A DNA stretch of 64,000 nt, from the NCBI GenBank assembly GCA_017621795.1, contig JAGASJ010000001.1, forward strand, positions 1 through 64,000. Reading direction: 5' to 3'. The stretch's first letter is position 1. Each line of letters begins with the position of its first letter. This stretch comes from Oscillospiraceae bacterium (GTDB taxonomy: Bacteria > Bacillota > Clostridia > Oscillospirales > Oscillospiraceae). Under the pieces are notes generated by a model, which had not been told where the DNA came from, did no database searches, and was given only the letters and a program-made list of their open reading frames with translations. Positions 27,333 to 38,300 of the stretch are shown one piece after another. Both the position numbers and the translations under genes were made by a program.

Positions 27333-29288
27333 ATGAACAGAAAAATCAAGGCGCTTTGTGCCGGATGTCTTTCCCTGATGCTGCTGCTTTCCGGTTGCGG
27401 CGGAAAGGGCACCGGCGACCAAAACGCGTCTGCGGTAAAACCGGTAGAGGATTATGTGTCCCACAAGGTGAATGCCACGCTGCATCAGGTATCTGTAACA
27501 GAAAGCCCCCGACCCTTTGTGGTGAACGGGGCATCGGATTACAAGCTGATCGTGGCAGAAGGAGCGGCAAACGAAACTGCCGCAGACTATACCCAGCGTT
27601 ATGTGGAAAGGGTTACCGGCTGTCGGCTGGAATACGCCGAGGCATCCCAATTTGATACAGGCGGAAAGTTTATTGTTTTCAATGATGCCGATCTGTTTAA
27701 AAAGGCAGGCCTGACGATGCCTGCCGTGGATCTGGACAGTACCGGCTACTATATTAAAACTTCTGGCGACAATGTGTTTTTAATGACACAGCAGGATTTT
27801 GGCGCACGGTATGCGGTGATTGCGTTTTTGAAGCATGTTTTGGGTATGCAGGTCTACGGTCAGGACACCTTTGTCTACACCAAGGATGGCACCACACTGC
27901 CGGATATGGAAATCACTGAAAAGCCGGACATTGGCAACATTCTGCTGGGCAACTGGCGTGACACCTTCTCCGCAGATGCCCTGTATTTGATGGGATATTC
28001 GGATTATAAGACCCAGTTTTTAAGCATTCAGAATCAGGATAACCATACCAGCTTACTGTACCTGCCGGTAGAGACCTACTACCAGGAGCATCCGGCGTGG
28101 TTCTCGGCGCAAAAGGATCAGCTTTGCTATACTGCCGGCGGCGATGCGGAGGAGCTGGATGCAATGACCTCCGAAGCGGCACGGGTAATGCTGGAAAATA
28201 TTATGGCAAACCCGAATATCCACGCAGGCCAGTTTACCATGGCCGACACCTGGACCTCCTGTCAATGCCAGGCCTGTAACGACTCTGCAAAGCAGTACGG
28301 TACCCGCAGTGCGGCAGTTATTCAGTTTACCAATATGCTGAGCCGAAAGATCCAAAGCGGTCTGCAAAAATATGCCGATGAAAACGGCACGGAAAAGAGA
28401 GATTTTACATTATACCTAATGGCGTATCACAAGTTTGTGGAACCGCCTGTTGTCAAAAACAGTGACGGCACCTATACCCCCAACGATCCGTCCTTGGTAT
28501 GTGACGAGGATGTGGGCGTGATCTATGCACCCATCGAGGCCAAATACATTCACAATTTCTATGAGCAGGAAAATGTGGACTCTGCGGAAATGATGAAGGC
28601 CTGGTCAACGCTTAGCAGCAAGATGTATTACTGGCTGTATCAGACCAACTATGCAGGCTATCTGTATCCCTTTGACAGTTGGGATTCGGATGTGGAGAAC
28701 CTTCGGTTCTGTTATGAAAACAAAGTGGATATCGTAATGATTCAGGGTCAGCACAATATGGCTTGCTCCACCGGCTTTACCAGCCTGAAGGTCTATACCG
28801 ACAGCCTGGCGGCAATGGATCTGAGCCTGAGCTATCAGGATATGGTGAATGACTTTTTCCAAAATTACTACGGCGCAGCCGCAGCACCGATGCAGCAGTA
28901 TTTTGAGGAGCTGCAGAGCTGGATGCGCTATTTGGAACAGGCTTACCCGGTAGAGTATACCGGTGATATCTATAACCTCCTGGTAGGTGAGAACTATTGG
29001 CCCAGAGAAATGCTGCTGCATTGGCAGGATTTGATCGATCAGGCGTATGAGGCGCTGAATGAGGGCAAAAACACCGATCCCAATTATGAAATCTATATGA
29101 ACCATGTGAAAATGGAGAGTATATTCCTGCGTTATGAGCTGATTACCTCCCACTCCGGAATCTATAGCGCCGAGCAGATTCTGCAGATGAAGCAGTCCTT
29201 TAAGGCAGACTGTATCGCGCTGGGTATTACCCATGAGTATGAGCAGCGTGAACTTACGGAAGTCTACAGAGATTGGGGAATCTCTTAA
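27333..29288 (+). CDS. DUF4838 lipoprotein, probable surface glycoside hydrolase (GH163-like)
   Basis: 651 residues. Lipoprotein signal peptide with lipobox LSGC (Cys22). Residues about 60-190 form a GH20/GH67-type N-terminal accessory domain (FVVNGASDYKLIVAEGA, GKFIVFNDADLFKKAGL, DNVFLMTQQDFGARYAV). The DUF4838 barrel follows, with WRDTFSADALYLMGYSDYK, QFTMADTWTSCQCQACN (cysteine pair), RDFTLYLMAYHKF, GVIYAPIEAKYIHNF and MIQGQHNMACSTGF. DUF4838 includes family GH163, to my knowledge shown in Bacteroides to be an endo-beta-N-acetylglucosaminidase on N-glycans; whether this member shares that activity is unknown. It shares its whole body with the C-terminal 600 residues of the next gene. Confidence 0.75.
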   Translation: MNRKIKALCAGCLSLMLLLSGCGGKGTGDQNASAVKPVEDYVSHKVNATLHQVSVTESPRPFVVNGASDYKLIVAEGAANETAADYTQRYVERVTGCRLEYAEASQFDTGGKFIVFNDADLFKKAGLTMPAVDLDSTGYYIKTSGDNVFLMTQQDFGARYAVIAFLKHVLGMQVYGQDTFVYTKDGTTLPDMEITEKPDIGNILLGNWRDTFSADALYLMGYSDYKTQFLSIQNQDNHTSLLYLPVETYYQEHPAWFSAQKDQLCYTAGGDAEELDAMTSEAARVMLENIMANPNIHAGQFTMADTWTSCQCQACNDSAKQYGTRSAAVIQFTNMLSRKIQSGLQKYADENGTEKRDFTLYLMAYHKFVEPPVVKNSDGTYTPNDPSLVCDEDVGVIYAPIEAKYIHNFYEQENVDSAEMMKAWSTLSSKMYYWLYQTNYAGYLYPFDSWDSDVENLRFCYENKVDIVMIQGQHNMACSTGFTSLKVYTDSLAAMDLSLSYQDMVNDFFQNYYGAAAAPMQQYFEELQSWMRYLEQAYPVEYTGDIYNLLVGENYWPREMLLHWQDLIDQAYEALNEGKNTDPNYEIYMNHVKMESIFLRYELITSHSGIYSAEQILQMKQSFKADCIALGITHEYEQRELTEVYRDWGIS

Positions 29289-29295
29289 AACTTAG

Positions 29296-29328
29296 GGAAG
29301 CCTCTGAAAATACCTTTCAGAGGGTTCC
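29296..29328 (+). terminator. Hairpin between the two DUF4838 genes
   Basis: GGAAGCCTCTGAAA pairs with TTTCAGAGGGTTCC (one mismatch) around a 5-nt loop, with only a weak T tract; partial terminator or attenuator. Confidence 0.5.
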
Positions 29329-29356
29329 TGAAAATAAAATATGAAAGGATGTTATT

Positions 29357-32300
29357 ATGCAAAAAACGGCAAAGAAAGTTTGTTCTCTCTTGTTGGCACT
29401 TGTGTTGATTCTGGGTACGCTCCCCATCAGCGCACTTGCCACCGAATCCGGCACGACCCAATGGGTTGGCACGGATTTGCAACTGGGCGAAGACCTGACA
29501 TTGCGTTTCTACGCAAATATCTCCGCTGAACACGCCACTGACGGCGTGATGACCGTCACGGTGGACGGTCAGACCTACGAGACCTTTACGGTCAGTGAAA
29601 TGACCGCAGGAGACAATGGCTATGTATTCCCCGTGGCATTGGGCGCAGCCCAAATGACTGCCCAGGTGAAGCTGACCCTGGTTTCCGGCGGCGAGACTGT
29701 GTTGGAGAGAACCTCCTCCATCCGCAGCTATGCCGATGCCATTTTGGATGGCAAGTACACCGAGGAAATGAAGAGCCTGGTGAAGTGGATGCTGAACTAC
29801 GGTGCAGCGGCACAGGGCTACTTCCTGGTCAATACTGCAAATCTTGCCAATGCCGGCTATGAGCTGGGAAGCAATCAGGTAATTCCTGAGGAAGCCCCCA
29901 ATGTGGATGTTTCCGGCAGCCTGCAGGGTGTAAAGTATTACGGTGCAAGTATGGTGCTCCGCAGCAAGATCGCTCTGCGCTTCTATTTCGCAGTCAGCGG
30001 CAGCGGAAGCTACACCTACACCTGCAACGGTAAGGCTTGTGATGCTGAGCCCAAGGACGGCTTGTTCTATGTGGAAGTGCCGGATTTGAATCCGCAGGCG
30101 ATGAACGACAAGGTTCAGGTTGTTGTTTCTGACGGCACGGACAGTCTGAGTGTCAGCTACAGTCCTATGGACTACATCACCCGTATGTACCGTAAGGATT
30201 CCAGCAGCGCCGCACTGAAAAATATGCTGACCTATGCAGCAGATTACTTTGATGCCGCTGAAGGCTATGTAAACGGCACAGAGGAAAACCTCGTGGTTCG
30301 TGATACCTTTGCAGTGGGTGCTTACGGCGCAGGGGAGAACTTCACCATCGACCTGAGCGACTACAACGGCGCACTGAAAGGCTTCACCCTGTCCGGCGCT
30401 GCGGTAAACGGCACTGCCTTTACTTCTGCAAGCTATGCGGACGGTGTGGTAGCTCTGGATCGTGCAGCGATTCAGGCACTCAGCGGTGAGCAGACCTTGA
30501 ACCTGACCTTTAGCAATGGTCAGAAAACGATCAATGTTCCCGTGGATGTGGAGCTTTACACGATGGCGATCGGCACTGCTGAAGATCTGCAGGCATTCCC
30601 TGCTGTCATGAAGGCAAACCCCACCGGTCACTATATCCTGACCAATGATATTGATATGAAGAATGTTGCATACTCCAACGATGCAACTGTACCCTTCGCC
30701 GGCACCTTTGACGGCCAGGGCTACTCCATCTTCAATATGAACTCCAAGGCTTCCCATGTAGATATGCTGGGCGGCTTCTTCGGAATGTACTTCGGTGCGA
30801 ATGACACCGGTGTTGAGGTGGAAGGCGCAGTTCTGAAGAACATTTCCTTCGTCAATGCTACTGTATGGGGCAGAGGCTCCTTCCTGGCAATGCGGGGCCA
30901 GGGCGCAGTGGAAAATGTGTACCTCCGTGTGAATATTCAGGATCTGTTTGCCCACGTGGAAGATCCCAACCCCTGGTACAACAGCACCAGCGTTCTGTTT
31001 AACGTTGCCTACTGGGATATTGAACTGAAGAACGTGATCGTGGAATACAACGAAGCCCTGACGGACAATAACGGCTGGGGTTACGCACTGGGCCAGATCT
31101 ACGGCAGTAACAGCGAAAGCAATTTCTTCGTTCTGGGCGCAGACAACTACTACGGACAGGGTGTAGAACCCAACTACGCAACGCTGGAAGCCGGCTGCTA
31201 TGCCGACCGTGTGGCATTTAAGCAGGCTGCTCCGGGCCTGACTGCCTTTGACAGCAGCTTCTGGACCATCGTAGACGGCTTCCCTGTACCCAACAATCTG
31301 GTGGGTACCGATTATGCAAACTCCCCTGTTTACAACGCAACTGCTGACCTGAAGAATCCTGTTTACGCAGAAAAGGGTGCAACCGTTGCCGAGTATGACT
31401 TTGGCGCACAGCAGTCTGTGGTTGCATATACCGCACTGAAGTCCGCCACCCTTAACGGTGAGGCCATCACTGCCGCTTACAGTAGCGGCAAGCTGACCCT
31501 GACCGGTGATGCACTGGCAACCCTGACCGGCGAAGCCCAGCTGGTGCTGGTCTTCGAGAACGAAAGCAAAGTTCTTTCTGTGAACGCTACGGTCGTCCCC
31601 TGTGATATGATCATCAACGACGCGGATGAGCTGAAGGCTATGCCTGCGGCAATGAACGCAAATCCCAGCGGCGTATTTGTCCTGGGTAACGATATCCAGT
31701 TCTCCGGCACTTACGATTGCAACACCTATTCAACCCATTTTTCCGGTACCTTCGATGGACAGGGCTATGTCATTTATGACTTTGCAACCAAGCTTTGGGA
31801 GAGCGCATTCATGGGCCTTGTTGGTGATACCCTTACCCCTGAAGGCGTAATCAAGAATGTCTCCTTTGTAAATGTTTACAACGAAAAGATGGGCCCGATC
31901 ATTGCCCACAATATGCAAGGCACGATGGAGAATGTTTACATCCGTGTCAATCAGAATCCCCACAATCACGCCGGCGAATACAACAACCTGTTTGGTACTT
32001 ACACAATGGCCACAGCAAAGATCAACAATGTTGTTGTAGAGCACACCGTATCTGCTGTTGGCGCCGCAAACCCGGTTTACGTCCTTGGCAATGCGGCCGG
32101 TACCTATAACGGCCTGTATGTCATTGGCGCAGACAATGTTGTGGCAAATAACATCCAGATCACCGGCACATTTGAGGCTTTCGCTGACCGTGCTGCCTTT
32201 GATGCAGATGTATCTGCCTGGGACGGCAACGGCTTCTGGACTGTTGTGGACGGCTTCCCCGTACCCACACGCCTGGTTGGCACGATTTATGAACAAGCAC

Positions 32301-35185
32301 CGATGCCTGAGGAGACAGTAGAGCTGACAGCCGACTGCTATGTTGGCTCCGGTGACTCTTTCGTGATCGACTTCAGTGAGATCCCCGTAGCAAACCGCAC
32401 CGGCGCAACCCTGAACGATGCCAAGGTCGATGCCCGGAGCTTTGATTCTATCTCCTGCAACTACACTGCCGCAAAGGTTACTTTGGATGCTGCGACCTTG
32501 GGCGAAATGAATATTGGTGACAGCAAGACTGTTACGCTGATCTTTGTTTCCAACACCAAGGTGCTGTATGTAAAGGCTACTGTTACAAAGCGGGATGTGG
32601 TGGAGATCTCCTCTGCCGCTGAGCTTCAGAACTTCCCCGCCCTGATGGCAGCAAATCCCTCCGGCTACTATGTGCTGACAAACGACATTGATATGGATGG
32701 GGTTTCCTATAGCAATAGCTTCGAGGGCAACTTCACCGGTATCTTCGACGGCCAGGGCTACACCATTTATAATCTGTGCACCAAGGCCAGTGCCGACGAT
32801 ACCCTCCACGGCTTCTTTGGTAAGAACTTTGGTCAAGAGGGTGTGCCTCAGCACTCCGCAACCCTGAAGAACATCTCCTTCGTAGATGCTGTTGTTTGGG
32901 GCAAGGGCGCTTTCCTGGCAATGAACGGCAGCGGCACACTGGAAAATGTGTATATGAACTGTATCATTAAGGATCTGGTTGCCGATGTAAACGATCCCAA
33001 CCCCTGGTACAACAGCACAAGCGTTCTGTTCAACAAGGGCAAATGGTATCTGACAGCCGACAAGGTGATCGTGGAGTACGCAGAACCTTTGACGAACAAT
33101 AACGGTTGGGGCTATGCTGTAGGCTTCCCCGACAATGTTGGCGAGTTTGATAACTTCTACGTTGTAGGCGCAGACCAGTACTATGGTCAGATCGGCCCCT
33201 ACTCCGAGCAGGCTACCAATACGGCTTGCTATGCTGACCGTACTGCCTTCGGCAACGCCGGTACAGACTTCAGTGTCTGGTATACTTCCGGCTTCTGGGC
33301 TGAAGATCCTGCTACAAAGACTCCTGTTCCCGCATCTCAGGTCGTATTTAACGACTATAACGACGGCTATGCCGCCGGTACAGTCCACGATGTGACCGTG
33401 CGTGCCGCAACCCGCAAGTTTGTAAGCGGTGGAAGCTCTGATTATAAGGTTGTCGCAGCTTCCGATGCCCAGAGCCAGCTTGCCGCCACCTACCTGATCG
33501 GTATCGTGAAGAACGCCACCGGCGTGACCTTGTCTACCGGAGCCTACTCCGGCAGCGGCAAGCACATCGTGATCAACGACACGGATGCGTTCGCAGCCGC
33601 AGGGCTGAGCATGCCTGAGACCGACTTGGGTACTGCAGGTTATTACATCGTCACCAGCAATGACAATGTATTCATTATGACCGGCAAGGAAACCGGCGCG
33701 CAGAATGCAGTGCTTGCATTCCTGAAGCACGTGGTAGGTATGGAAGTCTACGGCGTAGACACCGTAGTATTTACCAAGACCGGCGAAACCATGCCGGATA
33801 TGGTGATCATCGAAAAGCCCGATATCCCCAACCATATAATGGGCAACTGGCGTGGCTACTACGAGACAGCCGGCGAACTCTCCGGCCGTTACCTCCTGGG
33901 CTACACCCACTTCTCTCACCAGTTCCTGCAGAAGAACGGCGCGGATAACCATACTTCTATGCTCTACCTGCCTTACGACACTTACGGCAAATCCGTTATT
34001 TTGGGCGGTAAGGGTCACAGCAAGTGGTACTCCAAGCGTGGATTGTTCCAGAGCCCCTCGCAGCTTTGCTACAATGCACAGGGCGACGCAGATGAGCTTG
34101 CGGCAATGGTAGATGAAGCCGCTACACAGATCCTCAATGAGCTGAACAAGGCAGAAAATGCAGCGATCACCATGGGTCAGTTCTCCATTATGGATAACGA
34201 AGACTGCTGTAACTGTGACGCTTGTAAGGCGGACCTTGCAAAGTACGGCTCCAACAACGGCGCGGTTGTTGAGTTTATGAATCTGCTGAGTGCAGAGATT
34301 CAGGAAAGACTGCAGGCACAGGCAGATGAAGCTGGCACTGCAAAGCGTGAGTTTACCCTCTATTTGATGGCTTACAACGCATACGAGGACGCACCTTCTA
34401 TGAATCTGAGCGAGATTCACTTCCATGAGAATCTGGGCGTGATCTATGCACCCATTGACGCATCCTATACCCATAGCTTCTATGAGACCCAGAACGCTGA
34501 TGTAGCAACCAATATGCGCAACTGGGCAACCCTCAGCGATCACCTGTACTACTGGCTGTATGAGACCAACTTCAGACACTATATGATCCCCCACGATTCT
34601 TGGACCACCAGCGTGGAAAACCTGCGTTTTGCATACGAGTGTGATGCAGATATCGTGATGATCCAGGGTCAGCATAACCAGGCGTATGCTACAGGCTTTA
34701 CCGCACTGAAGGTTTACCTGAACAGTGTTGCCGGTCAGAATGTAAATGCAATGAACGATGGCGGCTATCAGAGAGCAGTCAATAGCTTCTTTGCAAATTA
34801 CTACGGCAAGGGCGGCAACGAGATGCAGCAGCTGTTTGAGGAGCTGCAGGCTTGGATGAACGGCCTGTCCGGTCAGTACACCGGTCAGATCAACTTCGGC
34901 AACAGTGACGCATTGGCCAGTGCTGCATACTGGCCCAAGGATATGCTGGTCAGCTGGCTGAGCCTGGTAGAGAAGGCTGAAACGGACGCCGCAGGCGATG
35001 CAAAGGCACTCAAGCACATCCGGGCAGAAGGCATCTTTATTCGCTATATGCTCATTGAGTTCTACGGCGACACATATTCCGCCAGCGAGCTGGCAGCGAT
35101 GAAGTCCTCCTTCAAGGAAGACTGCGCCGCGCTTAGTATCGTAAAGGCTACCGAATTTGACAACGTCGCAGATCTGTGGAGCTAA
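29357..35185 (+). CDS. Giant secreted mosaic: N-terminal module, three GLUG-type repeats, C-terminal DUF4838 domain
   Basis: 1942 residues. Signal peptide to about 28 (ALA). Residues 32-305 are the two-half module shared with the gene at 1189 (WMLNYGAAAQGYF). Then three units of about 330 residues each pair a small beta-sandwich with a GLUG/beta-helix-like domain (near 400-690, 750-985 and 1075-1325). Their marks are AEDLQAFPAVM-like, YILTNDIDM, FxGTFDGQGYxI, LKNISFVNA, LENVY, and SFWTIVDGFPVP. Residues about 1345-1942 form a DUF4838 domain with the same motifs as the previous gene (NWRGYYETAGELSG, DCCNCDACKA, IMIQGQHNQAYATGF in similar form). AAAGGATG precedes ATG 29357. No sortase motif. 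Probably an extracellular hydrolase with a long binding stalk. Confidence 0.8.
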   Translation: MQKTAKKVCSLLLALVLILGTLPISALATESGTTQWVGTDLQLGEDLTLRFYANISAEHATDGVMTVTVDGQTYETFTVSEMTAGDNGYVFPVALGAAQMTAQVKLTLVSGGETVLERTSSIRSYADAILDGKYTEEMKSLVKWMLNYGAAAQGYFLVNTANLANAGYELGSNQVIPEEAPNVDVSGSLQGVKYYGASMVLRSKIALRFYFAVSGSGSYTYTCNGKACDAEPKDGLFYVEVPDLNPQAMNDKVQVVVSDGTDSLSVSYSPMDYITRMYRKDSSSAALKNMLTYAADYFDAAEGYVNGTEENLVVRDTFAVGAYGAGENFTIDLSDYNGALKGFTLSGAAVNGTAFTSASYADGVVALDRAAIQALSGEQTLNLTFSNGQKTINVPVDVELYTMAIGTAEDLQAFPAVMKANPTGHYILTNDIDMKNVAYSNDATVPFAGTFDGQGYSIFNMNSKASHVDMLGGFFGMYFGANDTGVEVEGAVLKNISFVNATVWGRGSFLAMRGQGAVENVYLRVNIQDLFAHVEDPNPWYNSTSVLFNVAYWDIELKNVIVEYNEALTDNNGWGYALGQIYGSNSESNFFVLGADNYYGQGVEPNYATLEAGCYADRVAFKQAAPGLTAFDSSFWTIVDGFPVPNNLVGTDYANSPVYNATADLKNPVYAEKGATVAEYDFGAQQSVVAYTALKSATLNGEAITAAYSSGKLTLTGDALATLTGEAQLVLVFENESKVLSVNATVVPCDMIINDADELKAMPAAMNANPSGVFVLGNDIQFSGTYDCNTYSTHFSGTFDGQGYVIYDFATKLWESAFMGLVGDTLTPEGVIKNVSFVNVYNEKMGPIIAHNMQGTMENVYIRVNQNPHNHAGEYNNLFGTYTMATAKINNVVVEHTVSAVGAANPVYVLGNAAGTYNGLYVIGADNVVANNIQITGTFEAFADRAAFDADVSAWDGNGFWTVVDGFPVPTRLVGTIYEQAPMPEETVELTADCYVGSGDSFVIDFSEIPVANRTGATLNDAKVDARSFDSISCNYTAAKVTLDAATLGEMNIGDSKTVTLIFVSNTKVLYVKATVTKRDVVEISSAAELQNFPALMAANPSGYYVLTNDIDMDGVSYSNSFEGNFTGIFDGQGYTIYNLCTKASADDTLHGFFGKNFGQEGVPQHSATLKNISFVDAVVWGKGAFLAMNGSGTLENVYMNCIIKDLVADVNDPNPWYNSTSVLFNKGKWYLTADKVIVEYAEPLTNNNGWGYAVGFPDNVGEFDNFYVVGADQYYGQIGPYSEQATNTACYADRTAFGNAGTDFSVWYTSGFWAEDPATKTPVPASQVVFNDYNDGYAAGTVHDVTVRAATRKFVSGGSSDYKVVAASDAQSQLAATYLIGIVKNATGVTLSTGAYSGSGKHIVINDTDAFAAAGLSMPETDLGTAGYYIVTSNDNVFIMTGKETGAQNAVLAFLKHVVGMEVYGVDTVVFTKTGETMPDMVIIEKPDIPNHIMGNWRGYYETAGELSGRYLLGYTHFSHQFLQKNGADNHTSMLYLPYDTYGKSVILGGKGHSKWYSKRGLFQSPSQLCYNAQGDADELAAMVDEAATQILNELNKAENAAITMGQFSIMDNEDCCNCDACKADLAKYGSNNGAVVEFMNLLSAEIQERLQAQADEAGTAKREFTLYLMAYNAYEDAPSMNLSEIHFHENLGVIYAPIDASYTHSFYETQNADVATNMRNWATLSDHLYYWLYETNFRHYMIPHDSWTTSVENLRFAYECDADIVMIQGQHNQAYATGFTALKVYLNSVAGQNVNAMNDGGYQRAVNSFFANYYGKGGNEMQQLFEELQAWMNGLSGQYTGQINFGNSDALASAAYWPKDMLVSWLSLVEKAETDAAGDAKALKHIRAEGIFIRYMLIEFYGDTYSASELAAMKSSFKEDCAALSIVKATEFDNVADLWS

Positions 35186-35214
35186 TTGAGCACAAACCAT
35201 TTGATAAGCATAAA

Positions 35215-35238
35215 GCCCCGGCGGTTCGCCGCCGGGGC
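35215..35238 (+). other. GC hairpin with TTCG loop after the mosaic gene
   Basis: GCCCCGGCGG and CCGCCGGGGC close a TTCG loop. It is followed by a C run instead of T, so 3'-end protection is as likely as termination; same design as 1062-1089. Confidence 0.5.
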
Positions 35239-35327
35239 CACCCCCCCAACAGTAGGTGCGACCTGTGGTTATTCCGATGAACACGGTGTGTAGCCAGAGG
35301 TAGCCCCTATAAACAAAAAGGAGCGTA

Positions 35328-35381
35328 ATGAAACGCTCAAAAAGGAACTTTCTGAAATTAAAGGAGGAATACTGGAAATGA
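35328..35381 (+). CDS. Leader mini-ORF coupled to the 1743-aa lipoprotein
   Basis: ATG 35328, five bases after AAAAGGAG, opens a 17-codon frame (MKRSKRNFLKLKEEYWK). Its TGA (35379-35381) overlaps the ATG of the next gene as ATGA. The main gene also has its own AAAGGAGG inside the mini-ORF. This looks like a short translated leader that could tune the long gene by coupling. Basic, lysine-rich peptide; no known family. Confidence 0.4.
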   Translation: MKRSKRNFLKLKEEYWK

Positions 35382-38300
35382 AGAACCGGATTTCCAAGAG
35401 AAATTGGCGCACTGTAGCACTGTGTGTAATGCTGATCGCGGCAATGGCAATTTCTTTGGCTGCTTGTAAACAGCAGGGTGACGCCAATGTCACGATCTCC
35501 TTAAACAAGTCCAGCATGCAATTAGATGTTTATGAAACCTTTGTATTAACCGCAGAGGTGACCGGCTCTCAGGAGACACCTGTTTGGACGGTGGAAGACA
35601 GCTCTGTTGCCACGGTGGATAACGGCACAGTCACCGCAGTGCAGGAGGGTACAACCGTTGTCACAGCGACAGTAGGGAACGCTTCAGCCTCCTGCACTAT
35701 ACAGGTTGTGAACTCTTATATCTCTCCTGTTTTGGTGGTAAACACACCGGATATCTTTTTGGGTCTGAATGAGTCCTATACGGTAGAAGTGGGCGTACGG
35801 TATAACGGCGAGGCGGTTACAGAGCCTCTCAGCTTCAACTGGGCACTGAGTGACGATGCGCAGGAGGAAAGAGTTTCCTTGAACCCCAATGAGCGGGGCG
35901 CGGAAATTACGGCGCTTTCCTATGGCACCACCGCCTATACGGTCAGCACCACCTACCGCGGTATGGTCCTGGCACAGAGCATAAACATCAAGGTGACCAA
36001 TTTGGATATTACCTTTGATATTGCCAATTTGGAAAAGTCCGCGTTTGCATACAAAGCAGAGCTGGGACTGTTTAAAACCGACAAGGATATTACCGAGATC
36101 CTCCCCGTTGTCACGGTGTACGATAAGGGCGTAAAGGTAGAAGATCCCACGATCACCTGGATCAGCTTGGATCAGGATATTGCCACCGTCAGTGAAGATG
36201 GCAGGATCGTGGGTGTTAGTGCCGGTACAGCCCGTATTGTAGGACTGTATGACCATGCGGAGCTTGCCATCAATGCGGTGATTTATCGAAGCATGGTAGA
36301 GAAAAAGAATGTGGATGTGGAGCAGGCTGCCGGATATGTACTTAGTACCTCTCGTTTTGCCGGCGCCGGTGAGGTGACCGATGTTCTGTTTAACGGAGAG
36401 AGCGTTCTGAAGGAGATCAAGGACGGCGCGCTCTACCTGAATGACGAGATGCTGCCTTCCATTGGCAAGCCTGTGGAGCTGTCTGTGATTGCGGAAAAGG
36501 CGGAGTTTGTCACAGAGGGTACGATGGCGACCTTTGTCATCAATTCCGAATCGGAGCTGAACAGATTCCCCCGGTATGCGGCAAGCTACCCCAATGGCTA
36601 TTACATTTTGGGCAATGACATCCAATGCGGCGGCACCTATTCCTCCAATGTCACTGAGCCGTTCTTAGGCACTTTTGACGGCCGCGGACACGCGATCTAT
36701 AATTTTACCACCTCCGACGAAAATCGTTTCGGTCGCGGCCTTTTTGGTGAAACATTCGGCGCACCGGGTGTGAATGAGGCCACAATAAAGGATATTGCCT
36801 TTATCAACGCCAACCATTCCGGAACCGGCGCGATGATCGCGCAAATAGGCGGCGGTCTGATGGAAAATGTTTATATCAATGTCTCTCTGACCGACCTGAA
36901 GACAGGCGGCGGTCACAGCAGCACCACCGTTTTGTTCTCCTATATGTACGGTTCACTGGAAACAAAGCAGGTATTGATAGAGCACAACATTCCCATGGTC
37001 AATGTAGGCGAGACCGGCTATGCGCTGACCAATTTGGGTGAGTATGGCAAATTTAGCGGCCTGTATATCATTGGTGCAGATCATGTCTATCACCAGTTGG
37101 TGGATAGCCAGTCCGGCGCAGATCGATACGGTGCGTATCCCACATACAGGGATTTCATTCAAAGCGGCAGAAGCATGGGCGGCTGGGGCAATTCGTTCTG
37201 GGCGACCATTGGATCCGTTGCCTATCCCAGAGGCCGCAACATCCACGCAAGCTATATGCCCACAGTCACAGCGGCTGCCGAGACGTTGTCCGGTACCACC
37301 GTTGCCATGGAAAATCTGGGCTTCCTGGATGAAGTGGTACTGTCCGGAGAGACCAAAAAACTTGGCGTAAAGGTTGAAAATAATCTGATTATTATTCCTG
37401 ACGAAATTCCCGATGATTCTGTGCTGGATATTACTGTGCGTTCTGTATTCAACCATAGTAATGCCGTGAAGCTCAGCATTAAGGTGGATTATGCAAAGCA
37501 GATGATGCTTGATGAGCAGGTACTGGTGAGCAAACGGACTGCAGAGACATTCAGTATAGACCTGTCCTGCTTTGCTGAGGAGCTGGAGGGTTTCCTGATC
37601 CAGTCTGCTTCTGTGGACGGCAAGAACTTCTCCTCTGCCACCTATGCCGACGGGATGTTAACACTGGATACCGCAACCTTAGGCGATATGGTTGAAGAAG
37701 GTCAGATTTTTGCCAATTTCGCAAAGGGTAACGATCTGGCACTGGTGAAGATCAATATTTTTGCCAGCGATATGGCGATTTGCAGCGCAGAGGATCTGCA
37801 GCGCTTCCCGGAGATTATGCAGAAATATCCTTCCGGTTACTATATTTTAGGTGACGATATCGACTATACCGGCTATACTTATACCAATAATAATGATGTG
37901 TCCTTTACCGGTATTTTTGACGGTCGGGGCTACACCATTTACAACCTGCGCACCAAGACCAGCGCCAGCGATGCCCTCCACGGCTTCTTTGGTATGAACT
38001 TTGGCTTAGAGGGTGCGCCGCAGCACTCCGCAACCTTGAGAAACATCTCCTTTGTGGGTGCCACCGTTTGGGGCAAGGGTGCTTTCCTGGCAATGAACGG
38101 CAGCGGCACACTGGAAAATGTGTTTGTGTACTGTACGATCGAGGATCTGGTCGCCGATGTAAACGATCCCAACCCCTGGTACAACAGCACCAGCATCCTG
38201 TTCAACAAGGGTAAATGGTATCTGACAGCGGATAAGGTCATTGTGGAATACAAAGAACCCTTGACCGATCATAACGGTTGGGGCTATGCCGTGGGTTTCC

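Noticed and set aside
31730..35284. A 1184-codon open frame on the minus strand antisense to the mosaic surface gene (and similar long antisense frames at 1615-4158, 29285-30955, 38006-39238 and 15-23 kb)
   Set aside because: They lie fully opposite real genes with signal peptides, ribosome binding sites and recognisable domains, have no ribosome binding site of their own and encode Cys/His-rich, domain-free sequences typical of complement frames in biased codon usage.
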